Shown: piece by piece, positions 15,888-24,489 of the stretch
Layout: the number at the start of each line of letters is the position of its first letter
How positions within the stretch are numbered: the first letter of the stretch is position 1
Source of the DNA: WTAW01 sp964406575
GTDB taxonomy: Bacteria > Acidobacteriota > Aminicenantia > Aminicenantales > Aminicenantaceae
DNA length: 64,000 nt
Direction of reading: 5' to 3'
Assembly: GCA_964406575.1 (NCBI GenBank)
Contig: CAYOSH010000020.1
Location: 6,737-70,736, forward strand
Position numbers and translations under genes: made by a program
Notes under the pieces: model-generated
The model's database searches: none
What the model saw: only the letters and a program-made list of their open reading frames with translations
What the model was told of the DNA's origin: nothing

Positions 15888-17450
15888 GTGAATTTAATTT
15901 ATATCATAACAGCAGGACTTCTGTTTCTAGTGTCCAGCGTCTTGGCCTTTTTGCTATTCAAAAAAAGCTCGGGTGCCAGAGCCATACTTAGAGCACAGCA
16001 GGAAGCCAAGGAAATTCTGGATAAAGCCAATGAAGAATCAGATAAGATCAAGAGAGAATCCAAGCTTGAAGCGAAGGAGAAATACCTCAATCTGAAGGCA
16101 GATTTTGAAAGGCAGACGAGAGACCGCCGTCGCAAGTTGAATGATATGGAGCGGAGGCTCGTGAAGAAGGAAGAAAATTTGGAGCGAAAATTTCAAGTTC
16201 TGGAGCGAAAAGAGAAGGATTTCTCGCAAAAAGAACAAAGGTTATACTCCAGGGAGAAAGAGATCGGAGACAAAGAAAGAAGGTATGAGGGATTGATCCG
16301 GAAGGGCCTCGAAGAGCTGGAGAGGATTGCCGGGATATCACAGGAGGAGGCAAAGAAGGAGCTCCAGAGCAAGATCGAGGAAGAGGCAAAGCTCGAGGCC
16401 GTTCAGACAGTCCGGAGGATCGAGGAAGAAACAAAAGAAAAAGGCCAGATGGTTGCACGGGATATCATAAGCCAAGCCATACAGAGGTCAGCGGCAGAAC
16501 ATGTGGTTGAGACCACGGTATCTGTGGTGGATTTACCTTCCGATGACATGAAAGGACGGATCATCGGGAGGGAAGGACGCAACATCCGGGCACTGGAGCT
16601 AGCGACAGGAGTGGACATTATCGTCGATGATACGCCAGAGGCGGTTATCCTCTCGAGCTTTGATCCCATTCGTCGGGAGATGGCCCGCCTGGCCATCGAG
16701 AAACTTGTTGTAGACGGAAGGATCCACCCCGCGCGCATCGAAGAAGTTGTTGAGAACGTCAAGGTCGAACTTGAGGAGAAGCTGAAGCAGGAGGGAGAAT
16801 CTGTTGTGCTCGAGCTCAGACTGCAGAAGATCCATCCTGAACTCATCAAACTCCTGGGAAAGCTAAAGTACCGGACGAGTTATGGCCAGAATGTCCTTCA
16901 ACACTCTAAGGAAGTGGCCCTTTTAACGGCCCTGATGGCCAAAGAGCTGGGTGTTGACCCTAACGTGGGGATGAGGGCAGGGCTTCTGCACGACATCGGC
17001 AAAGCTGTGGACCGCGAGATTGAGGGGACGCATACAGAACTGAGTGTCAACTTGGCCAAAAAATACGGCGAATCCGAGGCCGTTTATCAAGCCATCGCAT
17101 CCCACCACCGGGATGTGGATTTCCCGTCGATTGAGGCGGTCTTGGTTCAAGCCGCAGACACTCTTTCTGCCGCCCGGCCCGGGGCGAGAAGAGAACTTCT
17201 CGAGACCTACATCAAACGCCTTGAGAAGCTGGAAGAGATTGCCAATTCATACGAAGGTGTGGCCAAATCCTTCGCCCTCCAGGCTGGAAGAGAGATCAGG
17301 ATCATCGTCGAAAGCCAAAAGATCTCTGATGAAAAAGCCGCCTTGGCAGCCAAAGAGATCGCCGAAAAGATCAAAGAAGAGTTGGCTTATCCAGGTCAGA
17401 TCAAGGTCACTGTGATCCGAGAAATGAGAGCTGTCGAATATGCCCGATAA
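15888..17450 (+). CDS. rny: Ribonuclease Y
   Basis: 520 residues. GTG 15888 is preferred because GAGGAGGT (15873-15880) sits 7 nt upstream; an upstream in-frame GTG (15879) overlaps that site. An N-terminal membrane segment (residues about 4-25) is followed by a long coiled coil (30-200), a KH domain (MKGRIIGREGRNIRALE) and an HD domain (HDIGKAVD, SHHRDVDFPS). It is a membrane-anchored endoribonuclease that initiates mRNA decay. It overlaps the next gene by 11 nt. Confidence 0.97.
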   Translation: MNLIYIITAGLLFLVSSVLAFLLFKKSSGARAILRAQQEAKEILDKANEESDKIKRESKLEAKEKYLNLKADFERQTRDRRRKLNDMERRLVKKEENLERKFQVLERKEKDFSQKEQRLYSREKEIGDKERRYEGLIRKGLEELERIAGISQEEAKKELQSKIEEEAKLEAVQTVRRIEEETKEKGQMVARDIISQAIQRSAAEHVVETTVSVVDLPSDDMKGRIIGREGRNIRALELATGVDIIVDDTPEAVILSSFDPIRREMARLAIEKLVVDGRIHPARIEEVVENVKVELEEKLKQEGESVVLELRLQKIHPELIKLLGKLKYRTSYGQNVLQHSKEVALLTALMAKELGVDPNVGMRAGLLHDIGKAVDREIEGTHTELSVNLAKKYGESEAVYQAIASHHRDVDFPSIEAVLVQAADTLSAARPGARRELLETYIKRLEKLEEIANSYEGVAKSFALQAGREIRIIVESQKISDEKAALAAKEIAEKIKEELAYPGQIKVTVIREMRAVEYAR

Positions 17451-18246
17451 AATCATCGCCCTGTTCATAGGAGACGTCATCGGCCGGCCTGGGCGCAGAG
17501 CTTTGAAACAACATCTGCCGGCCCTTGAGCGCAAGTACAGTCCGTCGCTCATCGTTGCCAACGCAGAAAACGCAGCGGGAGGGATCGGGATTACCGAAAA
17601 AATCGCTCTAGAGCTTTTCGAGAGTGTGGATGTGCTCACATCCGGGAATCACATATGGGACAAGAAAGAAGCTCTGGACATATTGGAGAAAGAGCCCAGA
17701 CTGCTGCGGCCGGCGAATTATCCTCGTCAAAATCCCGGGAAAGGGGTTTATGTGTTTACTGATGATCAGGGCCGGAAGATCGGCATCTTGAATCTCCAAG
17801 GCAGAGTCTTTATGGAGCCGATAGATTGCCCATTCCATGTGGCCATCTGTGAGCTCGAAGAGCTCCGTAGGCTCACGCCTGTGATATTCGTAGATTTCCA
17901 CGCAGAAGCCACCTCTGAGAAACAGGCTTTGGGTTGGTATCTGGATGGAAAGGTCTCTGCAGTGGTCGGAACCCACACCCATATTCCCACCGCGGACGAG
18001 AGAATCCTTCCGAAAGGAACGGCCTATATTACAGACATAGGGATGGTGGGGGGGTACAACTCAGTGATCGGAATAAAAAGAGATCAAGCCATAATGAGGT
18101 TCCTTTCCTCTAGGCCCCAGCGTTTTGAGCCGAGTAAGGACGGGACGATCTTGTCATGCCTCTGTATTGAGGTCGATGCCAAGACTGGGAAAGCCTTGCA
18201 TATTCAGAGGGAGTCTTTGATTGAAAACAATGAAGGAAGAGAATAA
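17440..18246 (+). CDS. ymdB: YmdB family metallophosphoesterase
   Basis: 268 residues, normal length. Motifs: FIGDVIGRPGRRAL near the N-terminus, ANAENAAGGIGIT, TSGNHIWD, VDFHAEATSEKQALG and VGTHTHIPTADE, all metal-binding or active-site segments of this family. B. subtilis YmdB is a 2',3'-cyclic-nucleotide phosphodiesterase that affects RNase Y-dependent transcripts and biofilm choice. The overlap with rny fits that functional link. Confidence 0.93.
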   Translation: MPDKIIALFIGDVIGRPGRRALKQHLPALERKYSPSLIVANAENAAGGIGITEKIALELFESVDVLTSGNHIWDKKEALDILEKEPRLLRPANYPRQNPGKGVYVFTDDQGRKIGILNLQGRVFMEPIDCPFHVAICELEELRRLTPVIFVDFHAEATSEKQALGWYLDGKVSAVVGTHTHIPTADERILPKGTAYITDIGMVGGYNSVIGIKRDQAIMRFLSSRPQRFEPSKDGTILSCLCIEVDAKTGKALHIQRESLIENNEGRE

Positions 18247-19567
18247 CCGCCCTCAGTCTAGCAAGATCTACACCGTCACAGAGATCACACGGTTGATCAA
18301 ACAGACTCTGGAGAACGCCTTTCCTCTCATTTGGGTGGAAGGCGAGATTTCTGATTTGAAACGTCCGCACTCTGGTCATCTGTACTTCTCATTGAAAGAC
18401 GCCACCTGCAAACTAGGGGCGGTCATCTGGCGAGGAGTGGCTCAACGGGTTCCTTTCAAGCTAGAAAATGGCCTTCAGCTTGTTTGTAAGGGGCAGATCA
18501 ATGTTTATGAGCCGCAGGGTCGATACCAGCTCATGGTTGATGTTGTAGAACCGAAAGGAAAAGGGGCTCTTCAACTGGCTTTTGAGCAGCTCAAAGAAAA
18601 ACTCAGCAAGGAAGGTCTTTTCGACCCGAGTGTCAAGAAGAAACTCCCTCTCTTGCCTAAAAAAGTGGGTGTTGTCACGTCACCGAGCGGGGCCGCGATT
18701 GTCGATATCGTACGTACTCTTGAGAGGAGATTCGCTAGGCTTCATATCCTGATCTACCCAGTCAGGGTCCAGGGAGAAAGGGCCGCTGAGGAGATCGCTG
18801 AAGGCTTGGAATTCTTGGGGAATCTTCCGGATATCGATGTGATTATCGTCGGGCGAGGGGGAGGCTCTATGGAGGACCTCTGGGCCTTCAACGAGGAGGT
18901 CGTTGCGCGAGCCATCTACAGATGTCCAATTCCTGTTATTTCAGCCGTTGGCCACGAGGTCGATTTTACCATATCCGATTTTGTGGCCGACATTCGGGCT
19001 TCCACCCCCTCGGCGGCAGCAGAAATGGTTGTCGAAAAGGAGCAAGCCTTCGAAGAGTGGATCGACAATCTTGAAAAGCGCATGAATTTTCACTTGAAGT
19101 ACCTTTTACAGGAGCAAAAAAACATCGTTCAAAGCCTTATTCACCATCAAGCATTTCAGGGTTTTCGGCTCAGGTTGCTCAATCTTTCTCAGCGGGTGGA
19201 TGAAATGGAAGCGACCGCAGGACAGGGTATTCAGAACATTCGTCAAGAGATCCTTAAGTGGAATTCAAAGACCATTCTTTATGAAGAAAAACTGTCTGGA
19301 AAAATTCAAAGAAAACTCCAGGATTTGAAAGGACTCTGGGAGAAACTTTCCGTTAAACTGGATAGTCTGAGTCCGCTGAATGTATTGAAAAAGGGATATA
19401 CTCTGTGTTGGAAGGACGGCGGGGATGTTCTTATCCAAAAGATAGATAAGGTTTCGATGGAAGATAGAGTGACGGTCAGTTTTTTCAGAGGTGAATTTGA
19501 TTGCATCGTTCAGAAGGTCAATAAAAACAAACGGCTAGAATCACGTTTCACGTCTCTTAAGGAGTAA
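18221..19567 (+). CDS. xseA: Exodeoxyribonuclease VII large subunit
   Basis: 448 residues. An N-terminal OB-fold (IYTVTEITRLIKQTLENAFPLIWVEGEISDLKRPHSGHLYFSLKD) is followed by the catalytic domain with VVTSPSGAAIVDI, GRGGGSMEDLWAFNEE and HEVDFTISDFVADIRASTPSAAAE, and a C-terminal coiled coil. TTG 18221 has GGGAG at 7-nt spacing; ATG 18230 is an alternative. Either start overlaps ymdB. Degrades single-stranded DNA with XseB. Confidence 0.96.
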   Translation: MKTMKEENNRPQSSKIYTVTEITRLIKQTLENAFPLIWVEGEISDLKRPHSGHLYFSLKDATCKLGAVIWRGVAQRVPFKLENGLQLVCKGQINVYEPQGRYQLMVDVVEPKGKGALQLAFEQLKEKLSKEGLFDPSVKKKLPLLPKKVGVVTSPSGAAIVDIVRTLERRFARLHILIYPVRVQGERAAEEIAEGLEFLGNLPDIDVIIVGRGGGSMEDLWAFNEEVVARAIYRCPIPVISAVGHEVDFTISDFVADIRASTPSAAAEMVVEKEQAFEEWIDNLEKRMNFHLKYLLQEQKNIVQSLIHHQAFQGFRLRLLNLSQRVDEMEATAGQGIQNIRQEILKWNSKTILYEEKLSGKIQRKLQDLKGLWEKLSVKLDSLSPLNVLKKGYTLCWKDGGDVLIQKIDKVSMEDRVTVSFFRGEFDCIVQKVNKNKRLESRFTSLKE

Positions 19568-19570
19568 AGA

Positions 19571-19858
19571 ATGAGTGAAAAGAGTTTTGAGAAATCCATA
19601 GCTGAATTGGAAGAGATTGTGGAAAAAATGGAGGGAGGGGGACTCTCTCTCAATGAATCTCTCGCGCTCTTTGAAAAAGGGGTCAAGTTAGCCAGGTTTT
19701 TGAGAGAAGAACTGGATAAGGCAGAGAAAAAGATCGCCATCCTGCTCAAGGATGAAAAGGGCGAGGTGAAGGAGGAGGCCTTTTCTCTTTCTGAGGAAGA
19801 CAATTCTGAGAACACGGAAGACCCGAGTGCTGGAGGCGACGAAGAGCTCCCCTTTTGA
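19571..19858 (+). CDS. xseB: Exodeoxyribonuclease VII small subunit
   Basis: 95 residues, slightly longer than the 70-80 typical because of an acidic Glu/Ser/Asp tail. The core FEKSIAELEEIVEKMEGGGLSLNESLALFEKGVKLA is the family signature. AAGGAG precedes the ATG, and only 3 nt separate it from xseA. It forms the multisubunit sheath around XseA. Confidence 0.95.
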   Translation: MSEKSFEKSIAELEEIVEKMEGGGLSLNESLALFEKGVKLARFLREELDKAEKKIAILLKDEKGEVKEEAFSLSEEDNSENTEDPSAGGDEELPF

Positions 19859-19864
19859 GGTTTT

Positions 19865-20743
19865 ATGAAAGTCGAAAGCATCATTGCCCAGAAGAAGAAG
19901 ACAATCGACAGCGAATTGGAGCGAATGCTCTCCCAGGGGGATTCTCTTCTTTTCCGGGCAATGAGATACGCTGTTCTGGATGGGGGGAAAAGGTACCGGC
20001 CTCTTCTTCTCCTGTCCTCAGGGGAGGAGTTTGATGCACCGATCGAAATCACCCTACCTTTTGCTTGCGCTGTGGAACTGGTCCACAATTATTCTCTGAT
20101 CCATGATGACCTCCCCGCTATGGACGATGATGATTTCCGGAGGGGAAAGCCCTCCTGCCACAAGGCTTTTGGGGAGGACATCGCACTTCTGGCGGGGGAT
20201 GCCCTTCTGACTTTGGCTTTTGAGATCATGGCCTCTGTTCCGTTGGAGAGGGGAGGCGGAGCGTATCATGCGCGCGCGATTGCAGAACTGAGCCGCTATG
20301 CGGGTGAGGGCGGGATGATCGGAGGCCAGCTTATGGATATTACCATCACGCCAGAAACGATATCTGAAGATATCTTCTATGAGCTCATACGAAAAAAGAC
20401 GGGCGCGCTGATCACTGTCTCTGTGCGGATAGGTGCTATTCTGGGAGGCGCAGATGACTCCCGGATGGAAGCGATCACCGCCTTTGGCGAGAATATCGGT
20501 TTGGCCTTTCAGACAAGGGATGACCTGTTGGATGCCCTGGAGGACGCACAGAGAGAGGGTGTATTCAGGCCAAATTCAGTCTCTTTATTCGGGCTTGAGG
20601 GGACTATGGAGCGGCTGGAAATGTTTGTTTCAGAAGGCCTTCGTGCCCTCGAAAGGATTTCTCCCGCCTCTGAGGAATTGCGTTTTCTTGCTCAGAAACT
20701 CTTGGATGTCAAAGATAGGGTGAACAATGGACAGAATTCTTGA
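19865..20743 (+). CDS. ispA: Polyprenyl diphosphate synthase (farnesyl/geranylgeranyl type)
   Basis: 292 residues. The first Asp-rich motif is in SLIHDDLPAMDDDDFRRGKPSCHK and the second in FQTRDDLLDALED. These bind Mg-diphosphate for chain elongation from IPP and DMAPP. GAGG precedes the ATG 6 nt after xseB. The order xseB-ispA-dxs is conserved and links the MEP pathway to prenyl synthesis. Product length (C15 or C20) cannot be fixed from sequence alone. Confidence 0.94.
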   Translation: MKVESIIAQKKKTIDSELERMLSQGDSLLFRAMRYAVLDGGKRYRPLLLLSSGEEFDAPIEITLPFACAVELVHNYSLIHDDLPAMDDDDFRRGKPSCHKAFGEDIALLAGDALLTLAFEIMASVPLERGGGAYHARAIAELSRYAGEGGMIGGQLMDITITPETISEDIFYELIRKKTGALITVSVRIGAILGGADDSRMEAITAFGENIGLAFQTRDDLLDALEDAQREGVFRPNSVSLFGLEGTMERLEMFVSEGLRALERISPASEELRFLAQKLLDVKDRVNNGQNS

Positions 20744-22595
20744 TCGTATCAACAGCCCCAAAGACCTGAAAAACTGTTCCATGAAGGAACTGTCTCAGCT
20801 GTCGAAGGAAATCAGGTCATTGATCATCGAGGTTGTCTCTAGGAACGGCGGACACCTGTCTCCCAATTTGGGTGTGGTCGAAATGACGATCGCCCTCCAC
20901 TACGTCTTCGATGCCTTGGAGGACAAAATCCTCTGGGATGTCGGGCATCAATGTTATACGCACAAGATCCTGACTGGGAGAAAAGATCAATTCTACACTC
21001 TCCGTCAGTTCGATGGCCTGTGTGGCTTTCCATGTCGGGAAGAAAGCGAGTACGACATCTACAATACGGGGCACGCATCCACGGCGCTTTCCGCCGCTCT
21101 TGGGATGGCCGTGGCTCGAGACAAGGCGAAGGAGACGCACCAAGTGGTGGCAGTTGTGGGAGACGGAAGCCTCACTGGAGGCGTGGCCTGGGAAGCCCTC
21201 AATCAGATCGGTCATCTCCGCGAGAAATTGATCATTATTCTTAACTACAATGAGATGTCCATTGCGCACAATGTCGGGGCCATGTCCAAGTACCTAACGT
21301 ATCTTGTTTCAGGACAGCATTATCTGCGGATGAAGGATCACGCGAAAACGATCCTGAAGACCATTCCCGCTGTCGGGTGGCCCATGATCAAAGCCGGGCG
21401 TGCGATCGAAGAAGTCATCAAGAAGACATTTTTTCCGGGGCTGGTCTTTGAAGAATTGGGCATCCGTTACATTGGTCCTGTCCAGGGGCACAGTCTGGGG
21501 TCATTGATCGAAGTGTTTGAGGACGCCAAGGCCTACCATGGCCCAGTACTGATACTCTGCGTCACTAAGAAAGGGAAGGGCTACACGCCGGCAGAGAACA
21601 ATCCTACAAAATTCCACTCGGCATCTCCCTTTGATATCCAAACAGGAGAGTCGGCGAGCACGGATAAGAGAATGACCTATTCGGCGGTTTTCGGAGAGAC
21701 TGTTGTGGAATTAGCTCGTAAGGATGACAAGGTTGTTGCCATCACAGCAGCGATGCCTAGCGGAACCGGGCTTCGGGATTTTTCTCAACGATTCCCGGAT
21801 AGGTTTTTTGATGTAGGCATTGCCGAACAGCATGCCGTAGATTTTGCCACGGGATTGGCCCTCAGCGGGTACAAGCCGATCGTGGCCATCTACTCGACAT
21901 TCCTCCAGAGAGCCTACGATCAGCTTTACCACGATGTCTGTCTTATGGACATTCCTATCCTATTTGGACTCGACCGATCGGGGATTGTTCCGGATGATGG
22001 CCCAACACATCAGGGCATCAATGATATCGTCTATCTCAGACATCTCCCCCACATGATCGTGATGGCCCCTAAGGATGAGAATGAATTGCGTCATATGCTG
22101 AAGTCTGCCCTTTCTTACGGGCACCCAGCTTCGGTGAGATTTCCCAAGGGAAAAGTCATCGGTGTTGCCCAAGATGAGAACCTGATGGAGCTACCTCTCG
22201 GCAAGGGAGAGCTTCTTAAAGAAGGAAAGGATCTGCTCTTGGCCTTCGGGAATATGGTCCACCCCGCTTTGGCAGCAGCCATTCAACTCAAAGTCGATGG
22301 GATCGATCTGGCTGTGGTGAACGCACGATTTGCCAAACCTCTGGACGAAGAATTGATTTTGTCGTTTGCGAAACCCGGAAATGTCATTTTTACGGTGGAA
22401 GAGGGCGTCACTGCGGGCGGATTCGGCAGTGCGGTCCGAGAATTCCTAGACCGAAAAAAGATATTCAATATTCGTTTCAAGTCCATAGGACTTCCTGATG
22501 AGTTATACCCTCTCGGCAAGGCCGATCAGATCAAGAAAATGTTCAAGCTTGATCCCGATGGTTTGGCCCAGCAGATCCGTCAATTTTATGGATAG
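20727..22595 (+). CDS. dxs: 1-deoxy-D-xylulose-5-phosphate synthase
   Basis: 622 residues, full length. The N-terminal region has GHQCYTHKILTGR and the thiamine-diphosphate site GDGSLTGGVAWEALN ending in NYNEMSIA. The middle has DVGIAEQHAVDFATGLA and the C-terminus the transketolase C domain (FTVEEGVTAGGFGSAV). It condenses pyruvate and glyceraldehyde-3-phosphate, the first MEP-pathway step. It overlaps ispA by 17 nt. Confidence 0.98.
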   Translation: MDRILDRINSPKDLKNCSMKELSQLSKEIRSLIIEVVSRNGGHLSPNLGVVEMTIALHYVFDALEDKILWDVGHQCYTHKILTGRKDQFYTLRQFDGLCGFPCREESEYDIYNTGHASTALSAALGMAVARDKAKETHQVVAVVGDGSLTGGVAWEALNQIGHLREKLIIILNYNEMSIAHNVGAMSKYLTYLVSGQHYLRMKDHAKTILKTIPAVGWPMIKAGRAIEEVIKKTFFPGLVFEELGIRYIGPVQGHSLGSLIEVFEDAKAYHGPVLILCVTKKGKGYTPAENNPTKFHSASPFDIQTGESASTDKRMTYSAVFGETVVELARKDDKVVAITAAMPSGTGLRDFSQRFPDRFFDVGIAEQHAVDFATGLALSGYKPIVAIYSTFLQRAYDQLYHDVCLMDIPILFGLDRSGIVPDDGPTHQGINDIVYLRHLPHMIVMAPKDENELRHMLKSALSYGHPASVRFPKGKVIGVAQDENLMELPLGKGELLKEGKDLLLAFGNMVHPALAAAIQLKVDGIDLAVVNARFAKPLDEELILSFAKPGNVIFTVEEGVTAGGFGSAVREFLDRKKIFNIRFKSIGLPDELYPLGKADQIKKMFKLDPDGLAQQIRQFYG

Positions 22596-22682
22596 AAATT
22601 CGCTGTTTTTCATTCGTCAGCACACGAAAATTCCACAGCTTTGGTGGACATACTACGGACATGGAGAGATGATCGGAAACCG

Positions 22683-23465
22683 ATGAAAGAAAGGGCGGAC
22701 AAGATCGTCGTCAACCGGGGGCTTGCCGAAAGCCGTCATAAGGCACAAGCGCTCATTATGGCAGGTTTGGTCTATGCCGGAAGGGGGCGCGTGGAAAAAC
22801 CGGGTCAATTGGTTCCTGTTGATACGGAGATTTTCCTTAAGGAGACCATGCCGTATGTGAGTCGCGGGGGATTGAAGTTGAAAGAAGCGTTGGATCGTTT
22901 CCAGATCTCTCCAGAGGGCAAGATAGCGGCCGACCTCGGGGCCTCGACAGGAGGATTCACAGATTGTCTTCTCAAAGAGGGTGCAAAAAAAGTCTATGCG
23001 GTCGATGTGGACATAAAACAGATTGATATCCACCTGCGAGAGAATCCCAGGGTTGTTCTTTTGGAAAAAAATGCCCGTTATCTCCAGAGAGAAGACTTTC
23101 AAAATCCTCTTGCTCTTGTCACCATGGATCTCTCCTTCATCTCCGTACTCAAAGTCCTTCCCGCCGTCCAAATGTTTTTGGCGGGTGGAGAGCTCATAGC
23201 TCTTCTCAAACCTCAGTTTGAAGTGGGGAAAGGCCAGGTCGGGAAAGGAGGGATTGTCCGTTCTCCCGAACTTCACGAAGATGTTTTGTGCAGAATCTTA
23301 CAGGGCGCCAGGAAGATGGGATTTGGGGCGCTGGCCCTGATGAAAACATCTGTGCGAGGGCAGAAGGGCAATCGCGAATTTTTTATCCGCTGGTCTTTGT
23401 CCGAAGGATTGTGGACACAGGCGCAAGAACTGAAATTTATCAAGGAGGCAGTCTGGGATGAATAA
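22683..23465 (+). CDS. tlyA: TlyA family rRNA 2'-O-methyltransferase/hemolysin-like protein
   Basis: 260 residues from ATG 22683, which opens the S4 RNA-binding domain (ERADKIVVNRGLAESRHKA, residues 1-60); an in-frame upstream ATG would add 14 atypical residues. The FtsJ-like methyltransferase domain follows with ADLGASTGGFTDCLL (SAM site), VDVDIKQ and MDLSFISVLKVLP. Relatives methylate 16S/23S rRNA ribose. It overlaps nadK by 8 nt, as in many genomes. Confidence 0.94.
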   Translation: MKERADKIVVNRGLAESRHKAQALIMAGLVYAGRGRVEKPGQLVPVDTEIFLKETMPYVSRGGLKLKEALDRFQISPEGKIAADLGASTGGFTDCLLKEGAKKVYAVDVDIKQIDIHLRENPRVVLLEKNARYLQREDFQNPLALVTMDLSFISVLKVLPAVQMFLAGGELIALLKPQFEVGKGQVGKGGIVRSPELHEDVLCRILQGARKMGFGALALMKTSVRGQKGNREFFIRWSLSEGLWTQAQELKFIKEAVWDE

Positions 23466-24303
23466 CATCAAGCGAGTGGGATTTGTGATCAAACCTCATG
23501 CACCTCGGGTGGAGAAAATATTGACGGAGTTGATCCACTATTTTGAGGCAAAAAAAATTCAGTGCCTCCTGGAAGATGTGGCCGCGATGAAAATCCAGCG
23601 TAAAAATAGCGTGCCGCGTGAGAAAATCCCCCAACAAGTGGACCTGCTCATTGTATTGGGAGGGGATGGAACTCTGCTGAGTGTTGCACATATCGCCGCT
23701 CAGGAGGACACGCCCGTTCTGGGAGTCAATCTGGGACGACTCGGATTTTTGACGGAAGTTCCGCTGGATGAGATGTATTTGACGATCGAATCATTCTTGG
23801 AAGGAAACAGAGATATCATCAGCCACCGACAGATGCTCGAGGCAGAGGCCAAGGGGGGGATTTTTTATTGTTTGAATGATGTTGTGATCAATAAGGGGGC
23901 GCTTGCCAGGATGATCCAGTGCGCCATTTGGATCGACGGCAAGGAGGTCGCAACCTCCAAAGCAGACGGATTCATCATATCAACCCCCACGGGGTCAACA
24001 GCATATTCCCTGTCCGCAGGTGGTCCCATTATTCAGCCCAATATTCCCGCCTTTATCATCGTCCCTATCTGTCCCCACACGCTTTCCTTCCGTTCAATGG
24101 TCATCTCTGTAGAATCGACGATCAAGCTCGAGCTGGTGACCGGCAATGAAGAGGTTTGGTTCACTCTTGATGGCCAGCGGGGAGGATTGATGGAAGAGAA
24201 GGATACCATAGTTGTGAGGCGCAGCCGTTTCGCACTGAGATTGATCTCTTCACCGAAGAGGAATTACTTCGACCTCCTTCAAGAAAAGCTCGGCTGGGGT
24301 TGA
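23458..24303 (+). CDS. nadK: NAD kinase
   Basis: 281 residues. The GGDGT motif lies in VLGGDGTLLSVAH, with NLGRLGFLTE, the conserved NDVVINKG, and STPTGSTAYSLSAGGPI. It phosphorylates NAD to NADP in the cytoplasm. GGAGG upstream supports the ATG, which overlaps the tlyA stop. It ends the tight housekeeping run before a decayed mobile-repeat copy. Confidence 0.96.
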   Translation: MNNIKRVGFVIKPHAPRVEKILTELIHYFEAKKIQCLLEDVAAMKIQRKNSVPREKIPQQVDLLIVLGGDGTLLSVAHIAAQEDTPVLGVNLGRLGFLTEVPLDEMYLTIESFLEGNRDIISHRQMLEAEAKGGIFYCLNDVVINKGALARMIQCAIWIDGKEVATSKADGFIISTPTGSTAYSLSAGGPIIQPNIPAFIIVPICPHTLSFRSMVISVESTIKLELVTGNEEVWFTLDGQRGGLMEEKDTIVVRRSRFALRLISSPKRNYFDLLQEKLGWG

Positions 24304-24361
24304 AGCAGCCAGCCCACTCAATTCGTCAGCATGGGGATTTTTCTCCAGCCCTTCTCACGGT

Positions 24362-24445
24362 TTTCTCCGTCACCCCATTGGATCACTCATTATCGCACTA
24401 TGATTTTAGGCCATCACGGTTTTGGGGATACTTCCCTCAGTTCCG
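24362..24445. repeat. Decayed right-arm copy of the palindromic mobile repeat
   Basis: CACGGTTTTCTCC followed by CATTGGATCACTC, then ATCACGGTTTTGG, match in order the inner right arm and outer end of the element at 8435-8671 (CACGGTTTTCTCC, CAATTGGGACACTC, AGATTTGGAAA). The left half is not recognisable. It fills the nadK-glgA gap and continues in frame with glgA, which creates a misleading upstream extension of that gene. Confidence 0.5.
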
Positions 24446-24489
24446 CTTTTATTGACATTTTTTTGGGTCATCATTATGATAAGTCCGCC

